Assembly: GCF_029674545.1 (NCBI RefSeq)
Contig: NZ_CP121354.1
Span: 4,101,001-4,165,000 of the forward strand
DNA: 64,000 nucleotides
Reading direction: 5' to 3'
Source of the DNA: Mesorhizobium sp. WSM4904
GTDB taxonomy: Bacteria > Pseudomonadota > Alphaproteobacteria > Rhizobiales > Rhizobiaceae
Each line of letters begins with the position of its first letter. Position 1 is the stretch's first letter. The notes beneath the pieces were generated by a model that saw only the letters and a list, made by a program, of their open reading frames with translations, was not told where the DNA came from and did not search any database. Of this stretch, positions 1-7,593 are shown piece after piece. The translations under genes were made by a program, and so were the position numbers.

Positions 1-1000
1 CATAGGAGGCGTCGACATCATACTGCACCAGCGAGAAATTGCCGTTGCGAAACAGATAGGTACCGGTCGATGAAGCGTCGCCGACGCCGCGCCATTTGTT
101 CATGGACGTGATCGTCTTGGTCTTGTCGTCGTAGTCGGAATTGACCAGCTGATCGTCGGTCTGGAAGCCGATAATGTGGATCCCCTCGACCTTGCCTTCG
201 CTGTTGTTGTTCTCATAGCGGATGTCGAGTTCCGGCGCTGCGAATTGCAGCTGCCTGACGCCGGAAACGTCGTCATGGATGTAGTAGACCGCGCTCTCAT
301 TGTAGGCGGCCATCGAGCAGAAGAAACGGAAGAGCCGCGTCTCGCGCTCCGGTTCGTCGGCCCCGGCGTCCTTGTCCTTGTAGTGGATGGAGTAGGCGTC
401 CGGCTCGCCGACCGGTTTGCCTTCCGGAGTCTCCTTGTCACACTGTTCGCCGTAGGCGGCGAGGAACGCCTTCTTGGCTTGTTCCAGTGCTTCATCCTTC
501 TTCGGAGGTGGCGGGCCGTTGCCGCAGCCGGCCGGCACGGCATCTTCGAAATCCGAGGTCGACGGTTTGAGCGCGCCCTTGTCGATGAAGATCGGCTGGA
601 ACGGCGGCTCCTGGATCTGCGCATTGACCTGCCGCAGGGTGTAGCAGCCGGCAAAGACCTTGGCCTCCCCCTTCTTGTCGGTCGCCTGGATGGCGACGGG
701 CACGCTGTAGTAGATGCTGCCGGCGGCACCCTCGTCCGATACCGCGCCGGTCTTGACCTCGACCGTGTCGGTGTTGTCGTAGCCCTTGACGAAAGCACTG
801 AAATCTTTTGCCGGCTTGGTATCCCCGAAATAACCCCAGGCGCGGGCAAATTCATGCCGGCCGATGGCGCTGTAGAGCGAGCGGACGACCGCCTCTGCGC
901 TGGATCTGTCGTCGATATAGGGCGCTTCGGCGGCGAGTGCCGACCGGCCGATGCCGACAAGGGAGAACAAGGCAGTCGCTGCGAGAAGGACACGTCTCAT
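1..1000 (-). CDS. DUF1176 family secreted protein (C-terminus cut off by window)
   Basis: Predicted exported protein of unknown function. Reading starts at the ATG at 1000-998, with a GGAG Shine-Dalgarno about 8 nt upstream, and runs off the window at base 1, so about 333 residues are visible. It opens with a signal peptide (MRRVLLAATALFSLVGIG, cleavage expected after SALA). The mature part carries several cysteines (AGCYTLRQ, PAGCGNGP, EQCDKE, FFCSMAA), as expected for a periplasmic fold. The last visible stretch (SMNKWRGVGDASSTGTY) resembles the C-terminal signature of DUF1176 proteins. It is divergent from the DUF1993 gene. The family call comes from recalled pattern similarity; no activity is known to me. 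Confidence 0.7.
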   Translation of the reverse strand, partial: MRRVLLAATALFSLVGIGRSALAAEAPYIDDRSSAEAVVRSLYSAIGRHEFARAWGYFGDTKPAKDFSAFVKGYDNTDTVEVKTGAVSDEGAAGSIYYSVPVAIQATDKKGEAKVFAGCYTLRQVNAQIQEPPFQPIFIDKGALKPSTSDFEDAVPAGCGNGPPPPKKDEALEQAKKAFLAAYGEQCDKETPEGKPVGEPDAYSIHYKDKDAGADEPERETRLFRFFCSMAAYNESAVYYIHDDVSGVRQLQFAAPELDIRYENNNSEGKVEGIHIIGFQTDDQLVNSDYDDKTKTITSMNKWRGVGDASSTGTYLFRNGNFSLVQYDVDASY

Positions 1001-1143
1001 CGGGAATCTCCGCTCGATAACGAAAATACTACCACGGCGATTGCGGCGAGGCGGTGACGCGGGGGCAGGGCTGCTTGAAGAATCGAGCCAGGAAGCGCTA
1101 GCTCACGGCCCGCGGCGCTGAGGCCGCCTGGGAGATTACCAAC

Positions 1144-1647
1144 GTGACCATATCCATGTACGATTTTTCCGTGCCTGTCTTTTCGGCCCGGCTGAAGGCG
1201 CTGGCCAGCGTGCTCTCGCTGGCCGAGCAGAACGCGGCCGACCGCAAGATCGACCCGCAAGTGTTCCTGACCGCCAGGCTGGCGCCCGACATGTTCGCGC
1301 TGACCCGGCAGGTGCAGATCGCAACCGACCACGCCAAGGGCGCGCCGTCGCGGCTCGCCGGCCGCGAAGTGCCGAAATACGAGGACAATGAGTCAAGCTT
1401 CGAGGAGTTGCACGCCCGAATCGCCAAGACGCTCGATCATCTGGCGACATTCTCGGCCGCCGATCTGGACGGGTCGGAGGAGCGGACGATCGAACTCAGG
1501 CTTGCCGGCCGCGAGGTGTCGTTGAGCGGGCTGCAATATCTGCTGCACGCCGCCATGCCGAACTTCTACTTCCACATCACCACGGCCTACGACATCCTGC
1601 GGCACAATGGCGTGCCGCTTGGTAAGTCGATTTTCCTGGGACGCTAG
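1144..1647 (+). CDS. DUF1993 domain-containing protein
   Basis: A 167-residue cytosolic protein of the DUF1993 family, probably a DinB-like helical bundle of unknown function. The start is GTG at 1144, preceded by GGGAG 9 nt upstream; it gives MTISMYDFSVPVF, the usual opening of this family. The C-terminal stretch with NFYFHITTAYDILRHNGV and GKSIFLGR is also typical. It stands alone and is followed by a stem-loop terminator at 1653-1690. Nothing in the sequence points to a substrate. Confidence 0.85.
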   Translation: MTISMYDFSVPVFSARLKALASVLSLAEQNAADRKIDPQVFLTARLAPDMFALTRQVQIATDHAKGAPSRLAGREVPKYEDNESSFEELHARIAKTLDHLATFSAADLDGSEERTIELRLAGREVSLSGLQYLLHAAMPNFYFHITTAYDILRHNGVPLGKSIFLGR

Positions 1648-1652
1648 GCCCA

Positions 1653-1690
1653 AGGGTTTCCCGGCGCGGCCCGGAAACCCTCCTTATTTT
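1653..1690 (+). terminator. Rho-independent terminator after the DUF1993 gene
   Basis: Nine-base stem AGGGTTTCC (1653-1661) pairs with GGAAACCCT (1673-1681), followed by CCTTATTTT. It lies 6 nt after the DUF1993 stop codon. Confidence 0.6.
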
Positions 1691-1706
1691 GGTTTCGCAA
1701 CCCGGA

Positions 1707-1731
1707 CGGAAAAGCCCGGCGGGCTTTTCCG
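1707..1731 (-). terminator. Terminator after the small DUF1127-like gene
   Basis: Perfect 11-base stem CGGAAAAGCCC (1707-1717) and GGGCTTTTCCG (1721-1731) with a three-base loop. On the minus strand the GC core runs into TTTT, fitting a terminator for the gene ending at 1750. The symmetric A/T tracts could make it work in both directions. Confidence 0.6.
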
Positions 1732-1749
1732 GATTGATCCGGCGCCAGA

Positions 1750-1914
1750 TCAGCGTATCGACATCTCGCGGGCGATACGCGGAAAATCGGCCGGCTTGAT
1801 GCCGATATCGGCGCGGTCGGCATTGCTCATCGCGTTCAGAAGCGCGAGCGCCGAGCGATAACGCTGCTGTTCCTGCGGCCGCGGCCGCGCGAACATTTCC
1901 GTGAAGAACCCCAT
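1750..1914 (-). CDS. Small DUF1127-like protein, 54 aa
   Basis: Short basic protein beginning MGFFTEMFARPRPQEQQRY. Its second half (LLNAMSNADRADIGIKPADF) resembles the DUF1127 core, where a helix ending in LADIGL is the hallmark. DUF1127 proteins in Rhizobiales have been tied to RNA binding and growth control, but that is family knowledge and not visible here. The start at 1914 was chosen because upstream in-frame codons lack family-like sequence; a GGGG run 7-10 nt upstream is a weak Shine-Dalgarno. It is followed by its own terminator and looks monocistronic. Confidence 0.65.
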   Translation of the reverse strand: MGFFTEMFARPRPQEQQRYRSALALLNAMSNADRADIGIKPADFPRIAREMSIR

Positions 1915-2116
1915 ATCCCATGCCCCTAGTTTGCCCTCCACACTGCCAAAATATAGGTGATTTGTTAAAATTGTGCAGTGCAGCAATTGCATGGCAGCCA
2001 TGCCTGGCGAGCTTTTTTCGCCACAATCGATTTTTTTTGAAACTTTAGCCGAAGCTCGATCGTACGCCCCATGCTGGCACATGGCCGGCTTTTTCCTCGC
2101 CACTCCTGGCGATCTT

Positions 2117-2149
2117 GCCGGGCTGCACGAAAATGCAGCCCGGCCTTTT
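2117..2149 (+). terminator. Strong stem-loop with T-run, no obvious gene upstream
   Basis: Eleven-base perfect stem GCCGGGCTGCA (2117-2127) and TGCAGCCCGGC (2134-2144), loop CGAAAA, then CTTTT. It is oriented to end a plus-strand transcript, yet no convincing plus-strand coding sequence lies between 1915 and 2117, so it may end a small RNA. See findings. Confidence 0.55.
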
Positions 2150-2272
2150 GCTTGCGGCCGACGTTTGGAGCGGAATGCCCACAATTGTTAGCACCGTTGG
2201 CATTCATTTTTAACGACAGCGATCTAAGGTCGGCAACGACAGTGAATACTGTCGCGACAGAGGGAGGCCGAG

Positions 2273-2764
2273 ATCGGCACCGGGAACAAGCTCGATTTCG
2301 CTTCGTTGCTCGACGACCTCATCACCGCTTCCGAGAAGGGCGACGATGGAGGCGCCCGGCCATCCATTCCGTTCGACTATCTGTCGGTAGCGGACGAGCT
2401 TCACTCCGGCCGCATCAAGGTTGCGGGCGAAAGCGTGGCCACCGAATATCGTGAGGCCGGCGCCGATCTTGCCGCCGAGTTCGCCGCGCTTCTCGACCCG
2501 GCCAAGCTGTCGCTTGCCGATGAAGAGCACCGGCCGGAAGAAGACCTGCCGCCGATCGATCCCGAATCGATTGCCGGCGAGCTCGGCCTCGACCGCCCTG
2601 GCAAGAATGCCGATTTCGGCCGCATGCGCCGCAACTTCGCCTTCGCCAACCATCCGGACCGTGTCGCCCCGCATCTGCGCCAGCGCGCCATGATCCGCAT
2701 GCAGGTGGCCAACATGCTGATCGACGAGGCCAAGCGACGCGCGCTGGCCGGCCCCAGGCGGTAG
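2273..2764 (+). CDS. Protein with C-terminal J-domain-like HPD motif
   Basis: About 163 residues, function unknown. The C-terminal part (RMRRNFAFANHPDRVAP, followed by QRAMIRMQVANMLIDEAKRR) looks like the core of a J domain: basic helix II, the invariant HPD tripeptide that stimulates DnaK ATPase, then an amphipathic helix III. The N-terminal part is acidic and unrecognised. The start is a problem. A perfect AGGGAGG at 2261-2267 sits 5 nt before ATC at 2273, and the reading frame is open back to a stop at 2243, but no ATG or GTG is available. TTG at 2306 is the fallback and lacks a Shine-Dalgarno. The protein is probably a DnaK partner or a degenerate J-like scaffold. Confidence 0.6.
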   Translation: MGTGNKLDFASLLDDLITASEKGDDGGARPSIPFDYLSVADELHSGRIKVAGESVATEYREAGADLAAEFAALLDPAKLSLADEEHRPEEDLPPIDPESIAGELGLDRPGKNADFGRMRRNFAFANHPDRVAPHLRQRAMIRMQVANMLIDEAKRRALAGPRR

Positions 2765-3143
2765 TTCCCTCCATCAGAGACTTCAACTGTTCGCTTCGGC
2801 GACCCATCGCAAGCCATCGAGATTGGCTGGAGCCTCTCCAATATTCGTCATCCTTGGGCGTAGCGACGCGAAGCGGAGTGCAGACCCAAGGATCCATGCC
2901 GTGACCTTCACCGTAGAGCGCGACGGTGCAGAATTCTGTAATCACTGCAACGCCTTAGGGTAACGGAATGGATTCTAGGGTCTGCGCGCGTCGCTTCGCT
3001 CCTTGCTCCACCCTAGAATGACGAACTGACTGACGCTTCGGCCAATCTCGAAACTGGGCGACTTTGCAAAACGCAAGCGTTTTGCTCTATGTTCAACCTC
3101 CTCTTCGCGCAGCCCGCGCAACACCTCCCGCCGGAGACATTCC
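2765..3143. other. Gene-free stretch holding a palindromic repeat
   Basis: No convincing coding sequence. Most of it is the inverted-repeat element at 2844-3025. The remaining 118 bases before the aldo/keto reductase should carry its promoter. Confidence 0.6.
2844..3025. repeat. Palindromic intergenic element, family A copy 1
   Basis: About 182 bp bounded by TTCGTCAT and ATGACGAA. The two arms are long imperfect inverted repeats: the left arm has GCGACGCGAAGCGGAG then GCAGACCCAAGGATCCATG, and the right arm has the complementary order. A second copy lies at 19736-19919. The layout resembles the Rhizobium-specific intergenic mosaic elements (RIME); no coding capacity is seen. Confidence 0.8.
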
Positions 3144-4211
3144 ATGCACAAACGCCGCCTCGGTCGGACCGACCTCCTTGTTTCGCAAATCTGCCTGGGC
3201 TCGATGACCTGGGGCCAGCAGAACACCGAGGCCGAAGGCCATGCGCAGATGGACCTGGCTTTCTCGTACGGCGTGAATTTCATCGACACCGCCGAGCTTT
3301 ACCCGATTCCGCCGAAGGCCGAGACGCAAGGGCGGACCGAGAGGATCATCGGCAGCTGGATGAAGGCGAAGGGAAACCGCGACAAGGTCATCCTTGCCTC
3401 GAAAGTGGTCGGCCGCACCGCCAATGCCTGGTTCCGCGGCGACCGTCCGTCGAAGCTGGTGCGCGCCGACATCTTAGACGCGATCGAGAAGTCGTTGGCC
3501 AAACTCGGCACCGATTATATCGACCTCTACCAGATTCACTGGCCGGACCGAGATATTCCGTGGGGTTCGAACCCGACACGCGTCGGCGCGGTTGCACGGC
3601 GGGCCGACGCTGCCGGCGCGCCGGCGGGCGAGACGCCGATTGCCGAGACGCTCGCCGTCTTTGACGAACTGGTGAAGGCCGGCAAGATCCGCCATCTCGG
3701 CCTGTCGAACGAGAGTTCCTGGGGCGTCATGCGCTTCCTCGCCGAGTCCGACAAGGGTATCGGCCCGCGCGTAGCCTCGCTGCAGAACGCCTATAATCTC
3801 GTCAACCGCACCTTCGAGGTGAACCTGGCCGAGGTCTGCGAGCGCGAGCAGGTGTCCATGCTTGCCTATTCGCCGCTCGCGCAGGGCTACCTTACCGGCA
3901 AATACGACCACGGCGCGCGCCCACTCGGCTCGCGTTCGCAACTCTTCAACCGTGGACAGCGCTACGAGACGCCGAATGCCGCGGAAGTGCTGCTCGAATA
4001 CAATGAGCTGGCACGCTCCTTCGGCATGGAGCCGGCGCTCTTCGCCAATGCCTATGTGTCGAGCCGGCCGTTCGTGACCGCCAACATCGTCGGCGCAACA
4101 ACCGTCGCGCAGCTCGACACGGCGCTGTCCTCCGCCGAGGTCAGGTGGACGGAGGAGATGCAGAAGGCGGTCGACGCCATCCACCAGCGCGTCGGCAATC
4201 CCTGCCCGTGA
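3144..4211 (+). CDS. Aldo/keto reductase, Tas-like
   Basis: A 355-residue NADP(H)-dependent oxidoreductase of the aldo/keto reductase superfamily, predicted to fold as a cytosolic TIM barrel. The catalytic tetrad is visible: Asp48 and Tyr53 in FIDTAELYP, Lys87 in LASKV, His132 in QIHWPD. The opening MHKRRLGRTDLLVSQICLG and the long insert after WPDRDIPWG place it near E. coli Tas rather than the short AKRs. The natural substrate is unknown. The gene is followed after 31 nt by an aminotransferase class V gene on the same strand, so they are probably co-transcribed. Confidence 0.9.
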   Translation: MHKRRLGRTDLLVSQICLGSMTWGQQNTEAEGHAQMDLAFSYGVNFIDTAELYPIPPKAETQGRTERIIGSWMKAKGNRDKVILASKVVGRTANAWFRGDRPSKLVRADILDAIEKSLAKLGTDYIDLYQIHWPDRDIPWGSNPTRVGAVARRADAAGAPAGETPIAETLAVFDELVKAGKIRHLGLSNESSWGVMRFLAESDKGIGPRVASLQNAYNLVNRTFEVNLAEVCEREQVSMLAYSPLAQGYLTGKYDHGARPLGSRSQLFNRGQRYETPNAAEVLLEYNELARSFGMEPALFANAYVSSRPFVTANIVGATTVAQLDTALSSAEVRWTEEMQKAVDAIHQRVGNPCP

Positions 4212-4242
4212 CCGGAAATCATTGAGAAAAAGACAAGAGACG

Positions 4243-5511
4243 ATGGCAGATTTTCCGATCGGGGCCGTGCGTGAACGATTTCCGGCACTTTCGCTGACCG
4301 ACAGAGGCCGCCGCCGTATCTATCTCGACAATCCGGCCGGCACGCAGGTGCCGCAGGCAGTGGCGGGCGCGGTGTCGCGCTGCCTGCTGACGACCAATGC
4401 CAATCTCGGCGGGTTCTTCGAAACGACGGTCGCGGCGCAGCAAGTGGTCGACGACGTGCACGCGGCGATGGCTGATTTCCTCGGTGCGGCAAGTGTCGAG
4501 GAAATCGTCATCGGCGCCAACATGACGACGCTGACCTATCACATGTCGCGCACGCTCGGCCGCATGATGAAGCCGGGCGACGAGATCATCCTCACCCGCA
4601 TGGACCATGAGGGCAATGTCTCGCCCTGGCTGCAGCTTGCCGAGGACCTTGGTCTGGTCGTGCGCTTCCTGCCTTTTGACGAGCAGAGCTGGCAGGTCGA
4701 AGAAACGGCTCTTCAGGCGCTGCTTTCGGACAAGACGCGGCTGGTGGCGCTGAACTATGCCTCGAACCTCACCGGCTCGATCAACCGGGTGAAGGCGCTG
4801 ACGGCGATCGCCAAGCAGGCCGGCGCATTGGTCTATGTCGATGCCGTCCAGTTCGCGCCGCACGGGCTGATCGACGTGCAGGCGCTCGGCTGCGATTTCC
4901 TGGTCTGCTCGGCCTACAAGTTCTTCGGGCCGCATATAGGCATATTGTGGGGCCGCCGCGCCGTCATCGATACGCTGAAGCCTTACAAATGCCGCTGCTC
5001 GTCCAACGGCCTGCCGGAGCGGTTCGAACTCGGCACGCCGCAGATCGAGCTGATGGCGGGCCTCACCGCCGCTGTCGACTACTTCGCCGATCTCGGTGCC
5101 GCGGCGGGCGAGGACGGCTCGCGGCGGCAACAGATCGCGAGGGCCTTCGAGATGTCGGTCGCCTACGAGAATGCGCTCGCCCGGCAGTTGATCGAAGGCC
5201 TGGCCGACATCGATGGCCTGACCATCCGAGGCATCACCGATCCCGAACGCTTCAGCGAACGCGTACCGACAGTCTCTTTTACGGTCGACGGTGTCGCGCC
5301 GGAGACGATGGTGCGGCAGATGAATGCCGAAAACATCTTCCTGTGGTCGGGCCACAACTATGCGTGGGAGATCGTCCACCAGCTCGGCATCCCGCCGGAG
5401 CAGGGCGTCGTGCGCATCGGCATCGCGCACTACAACACGGCGGCCGAGATCGCCGAGACGCTGGACAGCGTGCATCGTGTGATCGCGATGCTGAGGCAGC
5501 AGCGCAGTTAG
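4243..5511 (+). CDS. Cysteine desulfurase-like class V aminotransferase
   Basis: PLP-dependent enzyme of fold type I, 422 residues. Lys226 in SAYKFFGPH is the expected Schiff-base lysine and Asp200 in VYVDAVQ the pyridine-nitrogen partner. The opening YLDNPAGTQVP and the motif NLTGSINRV match the cysteine desulfurase-like subfamily modelled on Vibrio VC1184, whose reaction is not firmly known. ATG at 4243 was taken as the start because an AAGAGA sequence precedes it; an upstream TTG at 4222 is possible. It converges with the deacetylase gene, leaving only 4 nt between the stops. No isc/suf neighbours, so a housekeeping Fe-S role is unlikely. Confidence 0.85.
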   Translation: MADFPIGAVRERFPALSLTDRGRRRIYLDNPAGTQVPQAVAGAVSRCLLTTNANLGGFFETTVAAQQVVDDVHAAMADFLGAASVEEIVIGANMTTLTYHMSRTLGRMMKPGDEIILTRMDHEGNVSPWLQLAEDLGLVVRFLPFDEQSWQVEETALQALLSDKTRLVALNYASNLTGSINRVKALTAIAKQAGALVYVDAVQFAPHGLIDVQALGCDFLVCSAYKFFGPHIGILWGRRAVIDTLKPYKCRCSSNGLPERFELGTPQIELMAGLTAAVDYFADLGAAAGEDGSRRQQIARAFEMSVAYENALARQLIEGLADIDGLTIRGITDPERFSERVPTVSFTVDGVAPETMVRQMNAENIFLWSGHNYAWEIVHQLGIPPEQGVVRIGIAHYNTAAEIAETLDSVHRVIAMLRQQRS

Positions 5512-5515
5512 AGAA

Positions 5516-6544
5516 CTATCGCTGCTTGCCGCCGAAGCCGGTCAGGAAAGCGGTGAGATTGTCACCGAGCGCATCGCAGAGATAGCCGCCTTCCTGGATA
5601 ATGACCGTCGGCAGGCCGAGCCCGGCAATCGCCTCGCCGATACGCGAGAAGCCGGGCGTCGTCACCGACAGCCCGCCGAACGGATCGCCTTCGAAAGCAT
5701 CGAGCCCGAGCGCCACCACCAGCGCCTCCGGCGCGAAGGCGCGGATGCGCCGGAAAGCCGTCGCCAGTGCTTCGAGGAACGCCGCGTCGGCGGATTTGCG
5801 CGGCAGCGGCAGGTTGAGATTGTAGCCGAGGCCTGCGCCTTCGCCGCGCTCGTCGGCATGTCCCCAGAAGAAGGGATAGAAGCGCACCGGATCGGCATGC
5901 AGCGAGACCGTCAGTATGTCGGGCCGGGCGTAGAAGATGCCTTGTGTGCCGTTGCCGTGATGCAGGTCGACATCGAGGATGGCGACCCGCGCCGCTTGCC
6001 TGCGCAGCGCCTGCGCCGCCACCGCCGAATTGTTGATGAAGCAGAAACCGCCGGCGACACCGGCGAAGGCATGGTGACCCGGCGGGCGGCAGAGCGCATA
6101 GGCCGACGTCGCGCCGGCCATGACGGCTTCGGCCGCCTCCACCGCGCTCCAGGCGCTCCACAACGCACTGTTCCAGGTCTCGGCCGAAATCGGGCAGGCG
6201 GTATCGGCCATATGATAGCCGGCCTGACCGACTGCCGAGGCCGGGTAGGAACCGTTGCGGGCGATCGGATGGATGTTGGGGATGACTTCGGCGGAAGCGC
6301 CTTCGATGCGCTGCCAGCGAGTGAAAATGTGCTCGAGGAAGTCGAGATATTCCGGCGTGTGTACCGCCGCGATCGGGCCGAGGCCATATTCTTGGGGCCG
6401 CTCGACCGTCAAACCAGCCGATCTTGCGCCGGCTAGCAATCTTTCGACCCGTTCCGGCTTTTCCGGATTGGGCTGGGGAGCGCCGCTGGAAAGGAAGGCC
6501 TTTGGGTCGTGGCGCTTCTGCTCCTCGGCATGGAAGGCTTTCAT
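5516..6544 (-). CDS. Acetylpolyamine amidohydrolase-like deacetylase (HDAC family)
   Basis: A 342-residue zinc hydrolase of the arginase/histone-deacetylase fold, predicted to deacetylate N-acetylated polyamines or similar amines. Zinc ligands Asp193 and His195 (DVDLHHGNGT) and Asp282 (GLDAFEGDP), catalytic His157-His158 (RPPGHHA) and Tyr321 (QEGGY) are all present. Length and spacing are close to those of the Mycoplana acetylpolyamine amidohydrolase as I remember them. The ATG at 6544 overlaps the stop of the upstream acetyltransferase gene (ATGA), implying translational coupling. It is the last gene of the five-gene minus-strand unit starting at 10659. The exact substrate is inference. Confidence 0.88.
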   Translation of the reverse strand: MKAFHAEEQKRHDPKAFLSSGAPQPNPEKPERVERLLAGARSAGLTVERPQEYGLGPIAAVHTPEYLDFLEHIFTRWQRIEGASAEVIPNIHPIARNGSYPASAVGQAGYHMADTACPISAETWNSALWSAWSAVEAAEAVMAGATSAYALCRPPGHHAFAGVAGGFCFINNSAVAAQALRRQAARVAILDVDLHHGNGTQGIFYARPDILTVSLHADPVRFYPFFWGHADERGEGAGLGYNLNLPLPRKSADAAFLEALATAFRRIRAFAPEALVVALGLDAFEGDPFGGLSVTTPGFSRIGEAIAGLGLPTVIIQEGGYLCDALGDNLTAFLTGFGGKQR

Positions 6545-7056
6545 CGTTCTTTCTCCGGCGCGTCGGCAAAGGCGAAGAAGGCCTCGCCGACGATCTTCTG
6601 CACCTGCTCGTAGCTCGACCAACCGATGCCGAGCTTTTCATAGAAGGTCTTGGCGGTCTCATTGTCCGTGTCGACGGAGAGCCTCAAATAGACGCCGCCT
6701 GCAGCGCGGCACTCCTTGGCCACCCGCCGCAGCAGTTTCTCGCCGATGCGTCGGCCGCGAAAGCGATCCTCGACGTAGAGATCCTGCACGAAGACGCCGG
6801 GCCGGCCCATCCAGGTCGAGAAGATCGGGAAATGCAGGCAGAGCCCGGCGAACTCGCCGTCGACCTCGGCGATCAGGGTCGAGAAGGCGGGCTTGTCGCC
6901 GAAGCCGTAGCGGCGCAGATCGTCAGCCGTCGAAGTGATTTCCTGGTGCGCGCCGATGTGGGTGCCAAGGCGCAGCAGGGCGGCGTGGATGGTTTCGACG
7001 TCGTCGATGGTGCCGGTGCGGAGCAGAATGTCGGTGGCCTGGATGTGCTGCCGCAT
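6541..7056 (-). CDS. GNAT acetyltransferase, spermidine/spermine acetyltransferase-like
   Basis: A 171-residue acyl-CoA N-acyltransferase. The acetyl-CoA loop is visible as RFRGRRIG (residues 98-105), followed by a helix, and Tyr139 in TFYEKLG is the likely general acid. Segments such as DLRRYGFGDKPAFSTLIAEV and the block around FVQDLYVEDRFRG align by eye with eukaryotic-type diamine acetyltransferases (SSAT/thialysine acetyltransferase). Its stop overlaps the start of the acetylpolyamine amidohydrolase-like gene, and DUF523 ends 3 nt upstream. A polyamine or related diamine substrate is inferred from both resemblance and context. Confidence 0.85.
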   Translation of the reverse strand: MRQHIQATDILLRTGTIDDVETIHAALLRLGTHIGAHQEITSTADDLRRYGFGDKPAFSTLIAEVDGEFAGLCLHFPIFSTWMGRPGVFVQDLYVEDRFRGRRIGEKLLRRVAKECRAAGGVYLRLSVDTDNETAKTFYEKLGIGWSSYEQVQKIVGEAFFAFADAPEKER

Positions 7057-7059
7057 CGG

Positions 7060-7569
7060 TCAGTCCGCATGTCCGCCGGCGTTGGAGCCGGTCAACAGAT
7101 CGTCAAGCTCGCCGATCCTGTCTTCGGAAAAGACACGGATACCGTTTTCCTCGAGCAGCGCGGCGGTCGTGCCTTGGCCAGCCATGCTGGCCCCTGAAAA
7201 GCTCCCGTCATAGATAAAACTGCTGCCGCATGACGGGCTGCCGTCCGTCAATACGGCATAGCGGCATCCGGTTTCCCGGGCGAGGTCGAGTGCCAGTTGC
7301 CCGGCTTCGCGGTAAAGGCGGGTGACATCGCTGCCGGTTTGCTCGATCACTCTGCCGTGGCCCAGCAGGACCGCATGGCCGTCGCCCGCGGCCTGGATTT
7401 CCGCAGGCGGACGCGGCGTCGAAAAACCTGCCGCAACCTCTGGACAGATCTGCACGATCCGGCCTTCCGACTGCCACCGCACCAGTACGGGATGGTGATC
7501 GAGCCGAAACGAGCCGTTGTAGCGCACCTTGCTTCCGAGCAGGCAGGCCGAGACAAGCACTCTCTCCAT
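7060..7569 (-). CDS. DUF523 family protein
   Basis: A 169-residue protein of DUF523, function unproven. Family hallmarks are the N-terminal SACLLG with Cys9, RYNG, the CPEV motif and DGSPSCGSSFIYDG with a second conserved cysteine, which suggest a thiol- or metal-based active site. It is the third gene of the minus-strand unit: 24 nt after the aminotransferase stop and 3 nt before the acetyltransferase start. The context hints at amine or amide metabolism, but nothing in the sequence proves this. Confidence 0.88.
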   Translation of the reverse strand: MERVLVSACLLGSKVRYNGSFRLDHHPVLVRWQSEGRIVQICPEVAAGFSTPRPPAEIQAAGDGHAVLLGHGRVIEQTGSDVTRLYREAGQLALDLARETGCRYAVLTDGSPSCGSSFIYDGSFSGASMAGQGTTAALLEENGIRVFSEDRIGELDDLLTGSNAGGHAD

Positions 7570-7593
7570 ATCGGCACCTCCCTCGGCGAGGGC

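Noticed and set aside
100..993. Minus-strand frame of 297 codons at the left edge
   Set aside because: Ser/Arg-rich translation without domains; the frame of the DUF1176 protein, one base over, has a signal peptide and family motifs.
1973..2191. Plus-strand 72-codon frame in front of the J-domain-like gene
   Set aside because: No ribosome site, it crosses a strong terminator hairpin, and its composition is not protein-like.
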